Below the pieces are notes generated by a model. It saw nothing but the letters and a program-made list of their open reading frames with translations, was not told the origin of the DNA and ran no database searches. 64,000 nt of DNA from Gammaproteobacteria bacterium (lineage in GTDB: Bacteria > Pseudomonadota > Gammaproteobacteria > Pseudomonadales > Halieaceae), in NCBI GenBank assembly GCA_030427085.1, contig JAUHXH010000005.1:1-64000 (forward strand), written 5' to 3'. Each line of letters begins with the position of its first letter. Positions within the stretch are counted from its first letter, which is position 1. Below, piece after piece: positions 36,401 through 45,148 of this stretch. Made by a program: the position numbers and the translations under genes.

Positions 36401-36814
36401 CGCGTGCCCCTGCGCAGCACGGGGCGCCAGGGTGAGTTTGTCGCAGCGGTGCGCTATCGCGCCTGGCAGCCACCGTCGGCGCTGCATCCGCGCATCGGAA
36501 TCCATGCGCCCCTGGTCTTTGACGTGATCGATACCTGGAACGGCCGTTCCATTGGCGGCTGTACCTACCATGTTTCCCACCCCGGCGGGCGCAGCTACGA
36601 CACCTTCCCGGTGAACGCCTTCGAGGCGGAGTCCCGTCGCGTCAGCCGTTTCTGGGAGGCCGGCCACAGCCAGAGCATCCTGCCGCCGGTAGGCGGGCTG
36701 GACAGCATCCGCGAGTTTTTCCCCAACCAGCAACCGCCGCGGCCGATGGCCCCGCCGCCGGAAGAGCCAGCGGGCGAGTACCCGCACACGCTGGACCTGC
36801 GTCGCCCGTTTTAA
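33467..36814 (+). CDS. Transglutaminase-like/DUF2126 protein, 1115 aa
   Basis: An N-terminal bacterial transglutaminase domain (1-90) leads to a papain-like core with the triad Cys180 (RGSCRDTGWL), His229 (DLHAWCEVY) and Asp245 (GLDPTSG). From about residue 290 to the end follows the DUF2126 region. It includes RLTMGGEPTFVSIDDMD and HSGTGGGNHVTLGG, of the kind proposed to be an amidoligase-like fold. Together these suggest both peptide cleavage and peptide bond formation in one protein. No signal peptide is seen, so it is cytoplasmic. It lies between the two ATP-grasp genes. Confidence 0.9.
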   Translation: MSIRVAVRHNTYYKFDRHVSIAPHILRLRPAPHCRNRIYSYSLKVEPAEHFLNWQQDPFGNFLARLVFPEKQNHLSVEVEVITDMTVINPFDFFVEEYAEKYPFEYDAVNRKELAPYLEITDNGPLLKAWLKKVPREKMPINDFLVMLNQRLEQEIDYNVRMEPGVQTCEETLELARGSCRDTGWLLVQILRHLGLAARFCSGYLVQLAPDMKSLDGPSGPAADFTDLHAWCEVYLPGAGWVGLDPTSGLFAGESHIPLACTPSPISAAPITGATSKCEVEFSFVNEVERIHEDPRVTKPYLDGQWDAIKALGYAIDAELDSNDVRLTMGGEPTFVSIDDMDSAQWNVAALGEHKLKLAKDLLMRLRDRFAPGGLLHYGQGKWYPGEPTPRWALGCFWRGDGEVLWRRPELLARVDRQYGHELPEAEAFVTALAEQLALPTDCVQPAYEDNLYYLWREQQLPDNVDPSKANLEDDEERRRLARLLSRGLNQATGFVLPVERQYGGPWLSSRWQLRADRINLIPGDSPMGLRLPLDSLQQPEDKADLLTPERDPFAAREPLPATTRLQTAISDASSDDSEEKAEDSTTKAVPWVIRTTLCVEPRDGKLHVFLPPLEYLEHYVDLIHAVESVAAKLNLPVVIEGYEPPRDPRLTRLLVTPDPGVIEVNIHPASNWQALIDNTHILYEEARNARLGTEKFMLDGRHSGTGGGNHVTLGGQRPEDSPLLRRPDLLRSLVTYWQHHPGLSYLFSGLFLGPTSQAPRVDEGRDEMLYELEIAFSQLPDGEATAPWIVDRVMRNLLIDITGNTHRSEFCIDKLYSPGTASGRQGILEFRGFEMPPHPQMALVQMLLLRSLVARFWKAPYKAPLVRWGTLLHDRFMMPHYVWADVQDVVEDLNAHDIPFQLDWLAPFEEFRFPHYGNLDIDDINLELRWAIEPWHVLGEEVSSFGTSRYVDSSVERLQVKLTGLTPGRHVLACNGRRVPLRSTGRQGEFVAAVRYRAWQPPSALHPRIGIHAPLVFDVIDTWNGRSIGGCTYHVSHPGGRSYDTFPVNAFEAESRRVSRFWEAGHSQSILPPVGGLDSIREFFPNQQPPRPMAPPPEEPAGEYPHTLDLRRPF

Positions 36815-36880
36815 GTATGACCTTGCAGGAATCCACAATGCGGGCCAGGCCACAGCCGTTGACGGGAGTGGCCCGCTGAG

Positions 36881-39409
36881 ATGCTGAAGCACTCCGACAG
36901 CCTTGCCGCACAGGTCGACGGTGCCGCCTTCCGCGAGGCCTTCGAGCCGAACGGCGAGCTGCGCCCACACTGGCAATACCTGCTGGGGAGCCTGGGCGGC
37001 TTCAGCACGGACGAACGTCGCGATCGCCAGATCATGGTGGAACGCCTGCTGCGGGACGACGGTGCCAGCTACAACGACTACAGCTCCACCGCCGGCGCTC
37101 GCGAATGGTCGCTGGACCCACTGCCCCTGCTGCTGGACAGCCGTGAGTGGCAGCGCATCGAATCGGGTGTGCGCGAACGTGCCGAATTACTGGACCTGGT
37201 ACTGCGCGACCTGTACGGCCCGCGCGATCTGGTGAAACTGGGTATCGTGCCCGCCGAACTGGTGTTCGGTCACCCCGGTTTCCTGCGTGCCTGCAACGGT
37301 ATCTCGCTGCCGGGCGAACAGCACATTATCCAGTATGCGGTGGACATGCTGCGCGGCCCGGATGGTGAAGTGCGGGTGATCGCCGACCGCACCCAGGTAC
37401 CCAGCGGCACAGGTTACACGCTGGAAAACCGTATGGTGATGTCGCGGGTGTTCCCCAGCCTGTTCCGCGACAGCCACGTGCACCGCCTGTCCCATTACTT
37501 CAACAGCTTGCGGGCCAAACTGAATGCCCTGGGGCCCAATGGCGGGCAACCACGGGTGGTGATGCTGACGCCGGGGTCCTACAACGAGACCTACTTCGAG
37601 CACCTGTTTCTTGCCAATCACCTGGGGTATTCACTGGTGCAGGGCAGTGACCTCACCGTGCGCGACGGCTATGTCTGGCTCAAGACGTTGAACGGATTGA
37701 GTCGCATCGACGTGATCCTGCGCCGGGTGGACGATGACTACTGTGACCCGGTGGAGCTCAGGCCCGATTCCCAACTGGGCGTATCCGGACTACTGGAAGT
37801 GGTGCGAGCCGGCCGTGTGGCGGTGGCCAACCCCCTGGGTTGTGGCGTGCTGGAAAATACCGCCCTGCTCAAATACCTGCCCGCCGCTGCACGGCATTTA
37901 CTGGGCCGCGAACCGAGCCTGGAAGCGGTGCCCACCTACTGGTGTGGCGACGCCGACGACTGCGCCCTGGTGCTGGACGACCTGGACAACATGGTTATCA
38001 AGGGCACCCACCGCAGCGGTGAAAATCGCACAGTGCATGCCGGCTCCCTGCCCAAGGCAGAGCGCGCAGCGCTGCGCCAACGCATTGTGGCGCGCCCCGG
38101 TCACTACGCCGCCCAGCCCTTCGTACAGCCATCCCTCACCCCGGTTTGGGGCGGCACAGACGCCGGCCGACCGGCCATCCTGCGCAGCTTCGCTGTGGCC
38201 GGTGAATCGTCTTACATTGTCATGCCCGGTGGGCTGACCCGCGTAGGCCGGGCCGACGGCAGCTTCGAAATTTCAAACCGCGCCGGCTCACCCAGCAAAG
38301 ACACCTGGGTGCTGGCCTCAGAACCGGAAAAGCTGGAACCGGTGGCGACAACCGCCAGCGCACAAGAGCACCACGTCAGCGCCGAACTACCCAGCCGCGT
38401 GGTGGAAAACCTGTTCTGGTTGGGCCGCTATACCGAGCGCGCGGAATCGGCACTGCGCCTGCTGCGCATCGTGTTTGCCAAACTCAGCGGTGCCAATCCG
38501 CCCACCCCCGACAACCAGGCACTGCTGCTGCGAGCGGTTACCCAACTCACCTGCACCTATCCGGGCTTCATGGTTGAGAGCGATCCACAGTTTGACCCCC
38601 AGCCCGAACTGCTGTCGGTTGTCCTGGACGACCAACGTCCCGGCAGCGTGGCGCACTCCGTGGCCGCCCTGCTCAGCACCGTAGGCCAGGTGAAGGACTT
38701 CATGTCCGCTGACACCCAGCGCATCCTCAACGACCTCAGCGACCACATGCAGGAATTGCCGCAACGGCTGGCGCGTGGCTTCGGGCCGGTGCAGGAAGAG
38801 GAGTTGAACGCGCTGATCACCACCCTGCTGGCGTTGGCGGGCCTGGTGCAGGAGTCCATGGTGCGCGGCCAGGGCTGGCATTTCCTGCAGGCCGGGCGGC
38901 GCATCGAACGCGCACTGCAAACCCTGTCGCTGCTGCGCTCCCTGTGGGTACGCAAGGCGGAAGGGGAGGATCAGGACCTGTTGCTGGACTGCGTGTTGCA
39001 GAGTCTCGACTCCCTCAGCACCTATCGCCGGCGCTACCAGCGCCAACCGGATGTTGCCAGCGGCCTGGAACACCTTCTGCTCAACGCCGCCAACCCGCGC
39101 TCAGTGCTGTTCCAGTTGGGAGAACTTAAACTCCATCTGGAGCAAATTCCAGGTAGCGGCCAGCACCTGCGCCTGCCGCAACATTTGCGACTGCTACTGG
39201 AAGCCGACACCCAGTTACAACTGGCCAACCTGGACGCGCTGGCCGGTGGTGAGGACAGCTACCTTCGCACTGGACTGGATCAACTGCTGGCGCGCAACCA
39301 TCATCTGTTAGGTGGCATCGCCAGCGCCATCAACGACCAGTGCTTCGACCACAGCGACGGGCCGCGCCCGTTGATGCCGCCCCCGGAGCCCAGTGGAGCG
39401 TCCGCATGA
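36881..39409 (+). CDS. Fused ATP-grasp and Alpha-E protein, 842 aa
   Basis: Residues 1 to about 490 form a second circularly permuted ATP-grasp enzyme (ADRTQVPSGTGYTLENRMV, VMLTPGSYNETYFEHLFLANH, GGLTRVGRADGSF). From about 503 to 830 follows an Alpha-E domain (SRVVENLFWLGRYTERAESA). It thus repeats in one chain what the genes at 30981 and 32426 encode separately. An inverted repeat (36840-36847 with 36869-36876) lies just before the start, with a GGGAG ribosome site in the intervening loop. Its end overlaps the next gene by ATGA. Confidence 0.9.
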   Translation: MLKHSDSLAAQVDGAAFREAFEPNGELRPHWQYLLGSLGGFSTDERRDRQIMVERLLRDDGASYNDYSSTAGAREWSLDPLPLLLDSREWQRIESGVRERAELLDLVLRDLYGPRDLVKLGIVPAELVFGHPGFLRACNGISLPGEQHIIQYAVDMLRGPDGEVRVIADRTQVPSGTGYTLENRMVMSRVFPSLFRDSHVHRLSHYFNSLRAKLNALGPNGGQPRVVMLTPGSYNETYFEHLFLANHLGYSLVQGSDLTVRDGYVWLKTLNGLSRIDVILRRVDDDYCDPVELRPDSQLGVSGLLEVVRAGRVAVANPLGCGVLENTALLKYLPAAARHLLGREPSLEAVPTYWCGDADDCALVLDDLDNMVIKGTHRSGENRTVHAGSLPKAERAALRQRIVARPGHYAAQPFVQPSLTPVWGGTDAGRPAILRSFAVAGESSYIVMPGGLTRVGRADGSFEISNRAGSPSKDTWVLASEPEKLEPVATTASAQEHHVSAELPSRVVENLFWLGRYTERAESALRLLRIVFAKLSGANPPTPDNQALLLRAVTQLTCTYPGFMVESDPQFDPQPELLSVVLDDQRPGSVAHSVAALLSTVGQVKDFMSADTQRILNDLSDHMQELPQRLARGFGPVQEEELNALITTLLALAGLVQESMVRGQGWHFLQAGRRIERALQTLSLLRSLWVRKAEGEDQDLLLDCVLQSLDSLSTYRRRYQRQPDVASGLEHLLLNAANPRSVLFQLGELKLHLEQIPGSGQHLRLPQHLRLLLEADTQLQLANLDALAGGEDSYLRTGLDQLLARNHHLLGGIASAINDQCFDHSDGPRPLMPPPEPSGASA

Positions 39410-40299
39410 GGTACCGCATTCGACACAGCACGCGCTATCGCTACCAGGGCGTGGTCAAGCAGTGTTACAGCGTGGCCCACCTGCTGCCCCGAGACACCCC
39501 ACATCAGCTTTGTCGCACGGCGCAGATCACCCTCCAACCGCAGCCGGCCCTGGCCAGTGACCGGCGGGACTACTTTGGCAATCGCAGCTATCACTTCAGT
39601 GTGCAATATCCCCACGAGGTGCTGGAAATCACTGCCACAAGTGAAGTGGACGTGTTGGGCGACCGAAGCAGCCTGGCGCTGGACTTCAGTGCCAGCTGCG
39701 CCGAGACGCGAAACATCCTGCTGGCGCCGAAAGACGAAAGCAGCCTGTTGGCGCGGGAATTCCAACTCGACTCACCGCTGGTGCCAGCCGATCCTGCCCT
39801 GCTGGAATACGCGCAGGAGAGCTTCGCCGATGACCGACCCTTCCTCTCCTGTGTGCGGGAGCTGACCGAGCGTATCTTCAACGACTTCGCCTACGATCCC
39901 CACCACACCGATGTGGCCACGCCCCTGTCCGAAGTAATCAAGCACCGGCGCGGCGTCTGCCAGGATTTCGCCCATTTCGCCATTGGCTGCCTGCGCTCGC
40001 TGGGTTACCCGGCACGGTATGTCAGTGGTTATCTGGAAACCCAGCCGCCGCCCGGGCAGGAAAAACTGCAGGGCGCGGATGCCAGTCATGCCTGGTTCTC
40101 GGTGTATTCCCCGGCGGAGGGTTGGTGCGACTTCGACCCCACCAACAACCTGTTGGCAAGCCAGCAACACATCACCACGGCGTGGGGGCGTGATTACGCC
40201 GATGTCACCCCGATGAAAGGGACGATCCTCGGCGGCGGTGCTGGGCACGCGCTGGAAGTAGAAGTGGACGTGACACGCCTGGAAGCGCTTCCCACCTGA
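39406..40299 (+). CDS. Transglutaminase-like peptidase, 297 aa
   Basis: An N-terminal bacterial transglutaminase domain opens with MRYRIRHSTRYRYQGVV. The core carries the triad Cys185 (RRGVCQDFAH), His228 (ASHAWFSVY) and Asp244 (DFDPTNN). Proteins of this type lie beside ATP-grasp/Alpha-E genes and probably cut an isopeptide or peptide link. It is short and soluble, overlaps the fusion gene by four bases, and converges on Anbu. Confidence 0.9.
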   Translation: MRYRIRHSTRYRYQGVVKQCYSVAHLLPRDTPHQLCRTAQITLQPQPALASDRRDYFGNRSYHFSVQYPHEVLEITATSEVDVLGDRSSLALDFSASCAETRNILLAPKDESSLLAREFQLDSPLVPADPALLEYAQESFADDRPFLSCVRELTERIFNDFAYDPHHTDVATPLSEVIKHRRGVCQDFAHFAIGCLRSLGYPARYVSGYLETQPPPGQEKLQGADASHAWFSVYSPAEGWCDFDPTNNLLASQQHITTAWGRDYADVTPMKGTILGGGAGHALEVEVDVTRLEALPT

Positions 40300-40312
40300 C
40301 GTCAGGGTCTAC

Positions 40313-41071
40313 CTAGCTGGAAGCCTGCTCGGTGGCGAAAATTTCCGCCAGTGACGGCAGGTTGTTGAACGCCTGGCGAATATTGTCATCCCAGGACTGT
40401 CGCAGTTCCGCCAGGTAAGGGTGATGCTCGTCCAGTTTGAAATACTGTGACTGCGGTTTCAGGCTACCGGTTTGATAGAACAAGCACTCCACCGGTGGCC
40501 CCACCGTGGCGTTGGAACGTATGGTCGAGTCCATCGACACCAGCGCGCAGCGCATGGCGGTTTCGTAAGGCGTGTCGGAACGAATGATCCGGTCCAGAAT
40601 CGGTTTACCGTATTTGGTTTCGCCGATCTGCAGGTAGGGATGCTGTTCCGAGGCGGTGATGTGATTGCCCTCGGGGTAAATCATGTACAGCTCTGGCGCA
40701 TTGCCCTTGATCTGCCCGCCGAGGATAAACGTGGCCCCGGCATCGAAACCGGCAATCGGCGCGTTGTCGCCCGTGTACTTGGCTTGCTCGGCCACGCTCA
40801 GCTTGCCCACGTAATCGGCAATCTCCGACACATAACGGGCTTTCAGCAGGTTAAAACCCTCGTCTTCCTCCAGGTCGCGCTGGATCTGGGCAACTACCGC
40901 CTGGCTGGTGGCCAGGTTACCCGCGGTAAGCAATACGAGAGAGCGGTCATAGGGCACCGAGAAGCGATGCATTTTGCTATACGTGCTGACGCGATCCGCA
41001 CCGGCATTGGTACGGGAATCAGAGCAGAACACCAGACCCTCATCGAGGGCGATGGCAAGGCAATAAGTCAT
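40313..41071 (-). CDS. anbu: Anbu, proteasome-like peptidase, 252 aa
   Basis: The N-terminus MTYCLAIALDEGLVFCSDSRTNAG is diagnostic for Anbu, the bacterial relative of proteasome beta subunits and HslV. The predicted nucleophile Thr directly follows Met. The start at 41071 is chosen for this reason; a longer frame back to 41218 crosses the pnp terminator. In other proteobacteria Anbu occurs with the same ATP-grasp, Alpha-E and transglutaminase genes. Here it is encoded on the opposite strand, tail to tail with them, so it needs its own promoter. The natural substrate is unknown. Confidence 0.92.
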   Translation of the reverse strand: MTYCLAIALDEGLVFCSDSRTNAGADRVSTYSKMHRFSVPYDRSLVLLTAGNLATSQAVVAQIQRDLEEDEGFNLLKARYVSEIADYVGKLSVAEQAKYTGDNAPIAGFDAGATFILGGQIKGNAPELYMIYPEGNHITASEQHPYLQIGETKYGKPILDRIIRSDTPYETAMRCALVSMDSTIRSNATVGPPVECLFYQTGSLKPQSQYFKLDEHHPYLAELRQSWDDNIRQAFNNLPSLAEIFATEQASS

Positions 41072-41169
41072 GGGCTGGAGCACCGGCACAATCGGCCGTC
41101 GGTAAAACGATAGCGAAGCATATAGGCAAAGCGCGTGGAATACTACCGCCAGAATGTGGTGAGTGGCAC

Positions 41170-41206
41170 AAAAAAAGCCGGTTTCGAACAGTCGAAACCG
41201 GCTTTT
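41170..41206 (-). terminator. Terminator downstream of pnp
   Basis: GCCGGTTTCGA and TCGAAACCGGC form an 11-bp stem with loop CTGT, followed on the minus strand by seven T residues. It ends the rimP-pnp operon and insulates the Anbu gene. Confidence 0.9.
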
Positions 41207-41275
41207 GATGTAGCTCATATTTGTCTTTTTAAAACAAATACTTAGCCTTTTTTTCCTGCAGTTAAGGCCCGAGGA

Positions 41276-43396
41276 TTACTCCGCAGCCTGCTCGGCCGGC
41301 GCTTGCTCGGCCTCGTCTTCCAGCAGTTCCTTGATAGACAGCTTGATGCGGCCGCGCTGGTCTACGTCCAGCACTTTCACACGCACTTCCTCACCTTCGC
41401 TGAGGTGGTCAGATACGTTCTCCACACGCTCGTTGGCGATCTGGGAGATGTGTACCAGGCCATCTTTGCCGGGCAGGATGTTAACAAAGGCGCCGAAGTC
41501 TACGATGCGCGCCACCTTGCCGGTGTAGATCGCGCCGACTTCCGCCTCGGCAGTGATCTCTTCGATCATTGCCACGGCCTTGTCGCGAGCAGCCTGGTCC
41601 TGACCGAAGACACGTACGGTGCCGTCGTCGTCGATGTCGACAGTGGCGCCGGACTCTTCGGTGATGGAGCGAATGGTCGCGCCGCCCTTACCGATGATGT
41701 CGCGGATCTTGTCGGAATCGACTTTCAGGGTAACCATGGACGGTGCGTTCTCGGAGGTCACAGTACGACCTTCCGCGATCACTTCGTTCATCTGGCCCAG
41801 GATGTGCAGGCGTGCCTGCAGTGCCTGTTGCAGAGCGATCTCCATGATCTGCTCGTTGATGCCTTCGATCTTGATGTCCATCTGCAGCGCGGTCACACCT
41901 TCGGCGGTACCGGCCACTTTGAAGTCCATGTCGCCCAGGTGATCTTCGTCACCCAGGATGTCGGTCAGTACGGCGAACTGGTTACCGTCTTTGACCAGAC
42001 CCATCGCGATACCGGCAACCGGTGCCTTCAGGGGCACGCCGGCAGCCATCAGTGCCATGGAGCCTACACACACAGAAGCCATGGAGCTGGAGCCGTTGGA
42101 TTCAGTGATCTCGGAAACCACACGGATGGTGTAGGGGAACTCTTCCTCGTTCGGCAGTACCGCAGCCAGACCGCGACGGGCCAGGCGGCCGTGGCCGATT
42201 TCACGACGGCCGGTGAAGCCGATGCGGCCCGCTTCGCCCACAGAGTAAGGGGGGAAGTTGTAGTGCAGCATGAACGGATCGCGGCGCTCGCCTTCCAGGG
42301 CGTCGATGATCTGGGCGTCACGGGTGGAGCCCAGAGTAACAGCGCCGATCGCCTGGGTTTCGCCGCGGGTAAACAGGGCGGAACCGTGCGCCTTCGGCAG
42401 TGTGTCTACAGAACAGGCAATAGCACGTACGGTGCGGTTGTCGCGGCCGTCGATGCGAGCTTCGCCAGACAGGATGCGCTTGCGCACCAGGTTTTTCTCA
42501 ACGCTCTTGAAGATGTCGCTCACTTCGCCAGCGGAGGGGCCTTCTTCAGTGGCCAGGGCAGCCACAGTGGCTTCCTTGATCTGGCCCACGCGCTCGTAAC
42601 GCGCGGCTTTTTCGGTGATGCGGTAGGCTTCGCCCAGGTCAGCACCGGCCTGCGCTTCAACAGCGGCCAGCAGTTCCTGGTTCACGGCGGGTGCCTGCCA
42701 GTCCCAACGGGGTTTACCAGCTTCTGCTGCCAGTTCTTTCACCGCCTGGATAACCACCTGCATTTCCTGGTGGGCGAACAGTACCGCGCCCAGCATCTGG
42801 TCTTCGCTCAGTTCTTTCGCTTCAGACTCCACCATCAGTACCGCGTCATTGGTACCGGCCACAACCATGTCCAGCTTGCTGTCAGCCAGGGCGTCGTAGG
42901 TGGGGTTCAGGATGTAACCCTTGTCTTCGGTGAAGCCCACGCGCGCTGCGCCGATGGGGCCGTTGAAGGGGCAGCCGGAGATCGCCAGCGCGGCGGAGGT
43001 GCCGATCATGGCGGGGATGTCCGGGTCGATGTGCTTGTCAGCGGACATCACGGTGCAAACCACCTGCACTTCATTCATGAAACCGTCGGCGAACAGCGGA
43101 CGGATCGGGCGGTCGATCAGACGGGAAGTCAGGGTTTCTTTTTCGGAGGGGCGGCCTTCACGCTTGAAGAAGCCACCGGGGATCTTGCCTACCGCGTAGG
43201 TCTTTTCCTGGTAGTGTACGGACAGCGGGAAGAAAGGCTGGCCTTCTTTGGCTGTTTTCTCGGCAACCACGGTCACCAGGACCGAGGTGTTCTCGACGGT
43301 TACCAGTACCGCACCGCTGGCCTGACGCGCAATGCGACCGGTTTCCAGGGTGACGGTCTGACCGCCGTATTCAAATGTTTTTGTTACTGGATTCAC
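41276..43396 (-). CDS. pnp: Polyribonucleotide nucleotidyltransferase (PNPase)
   Basis: This is a phosphorolytic 3'-5' exoribonuclease of the degradosome. Two RNase PH domains (about 1-215 and 310-545) are followed by a KH domain ([15 protein letters not shown]) and an S1 domain ([18 protein letters not shown]). The 706-residue length is normal. It is the last gene of the operon, separated from rpsO by a long hairpin. The tail is short and rich in Glu and Ala. Confidence 0.97.
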   Translation of the reverse strand: MNPVTKTFEYGGQTVTLETGRIARQASGAVLVTVENTSVLVTVVAEKTAKEGQPFFPLSVHYQEKTYAVGKIPGGFFKREGRPSEKETLTSRLIDRPIRPLFADGFMNEVQVVCTVMSADKHIDPDIPAMIGTSAALAISGCPFNGPIGAARVGFTEDKGYILNPTYDALADSKLDMVVAGTNDAVLMVESEAKELSEDQMLGAVLFAHQEMQVVIQAVKELAAEAGKPRWDWQAPAVNQELLAAVEAQAGADLGEAYRITEKAARYERVGQIKEATVAALATEEGPSAGEVSDIFKSVEKNLVRKRILSGEARIDGRDNRTVRAIACSVDTLPKAHGSALFTRGETQAIGAVTLGSTRDAQIIDALEGERRDPFMLHYNFPPYSVGEAGRIGFTGRREIGHGRLARRGLAAVLPNEEEFPYTIRVVSEITESNGSSSMASVCVGSMALMAAGVPLKAPVAGIAMGLVKDGNQFAVLTDILGDEDHLGDMDFKVAGTAEGVTALQMDIKIEGINEQIMEIALQQALQARLHILGQMNEVIAEGRTVTSENAPSMVTLKVDSDKIRDIIGKGGATIRSITEESGATVDIDDDGTVRVFGQDQAARDKAVAMIEEITAEAEVGAIYTGKVARIVDFGAFVNILPGKDGLVHISQIANERVENVSDHLSEGEEVRVKVLDVDQRGRIKLSIKELLEDEAEQAPAEQAAE

Positions 43397-43421
43397 TATC
43401 TTTCTCCGATTCTAAAATGAC

Positions 43422-43453
43422 AACCGGGGCGCTGGCTTATCCAGGCCCCGGTT
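43422..43453 (-). terminator. rpsO-pnp hairpin
   Basis: AACCGGGGC and GCCCCGGTT pair, and the stem continues with CTGG/CCAG to a small loop. It begins 10 bases after the rpsO stop. The following bases (GTCATTTTA) are a poor T run, so it is probably a partial terminator or RNase III-type processing site, as between rpsO and pnp in E. coli. Confidence 0.65.
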
Positions 43454-43463
43454 TTTGGGCAGC

Positions 43464-43733
43464 TTATCGACGCAGGCCCAGACGCTTGATCAGCTCGGCG
43501 TAGCGAGCCACATCTTTGCGCTTGAGGTAGTCCAGCAGTTTACGACGCTGGTTTACCATGCGGATCAGACCGCGGCGGGAGTGGTGGTCGTGCTTGTGCG
43601 ACTGGAAGTGCCCCTGGAGCTGCTCGATGTTAGCTGTGAGCAGAGCTACCTGTACTTCGGGGGAGCCAGTATCACCTTCAGACTGTGCGTACTCTTTGAC
43701 GATTTCTGCCTTTTTCTCGACATTCAAAGCCAT
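43464..43733 (-). CDS. rpsO: 30S ribosomal protein S15
   Basis: S15 binds the central domain of 16S rRNA and nucleates 30S assembly. The 89-residue sequence has the usual [22 protein letters not shown] and [21 protein letters not shown]. It follows truB and precedes pnp, the standard order. Confidence 0.98.
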   Translation of the reverse strand: MALNVEKKAEIVKEYAQSEGDTGSPEVQVALLTANIEQLQGHFQSHKHDHHSRRGLIRMVNQRRKLLDYLKRKDVARYAELIKRLGLRR

Positions 43734-43831
43734 TTTTCATTTCCTCTATGTAATCTGCCTGGGCCACTATGCGACCGTTCCAATAGAAAGAGCCTGTCCG
43801 TGCAGATTGACAGACAGGTTCCGCGTCACCT

Positions 43832-44755
43832 TCAGGTGACTATCAGTCGACGCGGCGCCACGCGCCCGTCGTCCAATATTTCTCCAACGCCCAGAAACTC
43901 GCCGGTTTCCAGGCCGATGCGCACCATACCAGAGCAGGGCGCATTAGGCACCAGTACCGGCTGCCCCTGGCGGATGTAGAATCCGCCGGATTCGCTGAGC
44001 CGCAGCAGGGGCAAACTGCCCAGCGCGGCGTCTGATGGCAACAATAGACCGTCCATATCGGCCAATTGTTCCGCCTGCTTCATCGCTTCCAGCGCCGGCA
44101 GCGTGATGCAATCAGCAATGGCGAAGGGGCCGGCCTGAGTGCGGCGCAGCACACTGACGTGGGCGCCAAGGCCCAGGGCCTCGCCCAGGTCTTCGGCCAC
44201 GCTGCGCACATACGTGCCTTTGCTGCAGGCCATTTCAATATCCACTTCAGCCCGCTCGCCGGGGCGAAAGTCCAGTACCCGCAGGTGGCTGATGGTCACC
44301 TGACGGGACTTGCGCTCGACTTCAATACCCTGCCGGGCCAGTTTGTACAGGGGCTGACCGTCCTTCTTGATCGCCGAGTACATGGACGGGACCTGCTCGA
44401 TCTCGCCCTCAAATTGTTGCAATGCTTCAACCACCTGCGCTTCGGTCAAGCCGCTGGCATCGGTAGTGTCCAGCACCTCACCCTCGGCATCGCCGGTGGC
44501 GGTGCGCTGCCCCAGCACAAAGGTGCTGGTGTAAGCCTTGTCGGCGTCCAGCAGGTACTGGGAAAACTTGGTCGCCTCGCCCAGGCAAATGGGCAACACG
44601 CCGGTAGCCAGAGGGTCCAGGCTGCCGGTGTGCCCCGCCTTGGCGGCGAAATACAAACGCTTGACCTGCTGCAGGGCGTGGTTGGAGCTCATGCCTGCCG
44701 GTTTATCCAGCAGCAGAATGCCATCTACCGGACGCCCGCGCCGACGGCGGGCCAC
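43832..44755 (-). CDS. truB: tRNA pseudouridine-55 synthase
   Basis: The enzyme makes pseudouridine in the T-loop of tRNAs. The motifs GILLLDKPAGMSSN and GHTGSLDPLATGVLPI, with the catalytic Asp in SLDPLA, are conserved, and a PUA-like domain ends the protein. The start is GTG at 44755, directly after the rbfA stop, which implies coupled translation. Confidence 0.97.
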   Translation of the reverse strand: MARRRRGRPVDGILLLDKPAGMSSNHALQQVKRLYFAAKAGHTGSLDPLATGVLPICLGEATKFSQYLLDADKAYTSTFVLGQRTATGDAEGEVLDTTDASGLTEAQVVEALQQFEGEIEQVPSMYSAIKKDGQPLYKLARQGIEVERKSRQVTISHLRVLDFRPGERAEVDIEMACSKGTYVRSVAEDLGEALGLGAHVSVLRRTQAGPFAIADCITLPALEAMKQAEQLADMDGLLLPSDAALGSLPLLRLSESGGFYIRQGQPVLVPNAPCSGMVRIGLETGEFLGVGEILDDGRVAPRRLIVT

Positions 44756-45148
44756 TTACGCCTCGTCCTCGTCGCGCAGACCCAGATCGCGGTCTGCCGC
44801 GGCGGCGCGGTCAATCAAATCTTCCAGCGCGCGGCCACGGCCAACGCTGCCATCGAAGTAAAAACGCAGGGAGGGTACCGAACGCATGTTACTGTCTTTT
44901 GACAGCAGGCTGCGCAGGAAGCCCGCGGCGCGATTCAGCGCCTCGGTGCATTCCTTGGCGGCGTCGGCGCTATCGGCACCGATCAGCGTGTAGTGCACCC
45001 GCGCGTGCCCCAGATCCCGGGACACATCAACGCCGGTGACACTGACCATGCCGATACGGGGATCGCGCAGCTCACGCTGGATCAGGCCTGCCAGTTCCCG
45101 TTGCAGATAATCCGCAACGCGTTCGGTACGACTGAATTCCCTCGCCAT
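44756..45148 (-). CDS. rbfA: Ribosome-binding factor A
   Basis: RbfA helps mature the 30S subunit. The 130-residue protein has the KH-like core with REFSRTERVADYLQRELAGLI at the start and VPSLRFYFDGSVGRG near the end. Its start overlaps the infB stop by one base (TAATG). Confidence 0.96.
   Translation of the reverse strand: MAREFSRTERVADYLQRELAGLIQRELRDPRIGMVSVTGVDVSRDLGHARVHYTLIGADSADAAKECTEALNRAAGFLRSLLSKDSNMRSVPSLRFYFDGSVGRGRALEDLIDRAAAADRDLGLRDEDEA

Noticed and set aside
41303-43420. Open frame of 705 codons on the plus strand
   Set aside because: It lies entirely antisense to pnp. Its length comes from the codon use of the real gene, and the protein is compositionally odd with no recognisable motif.
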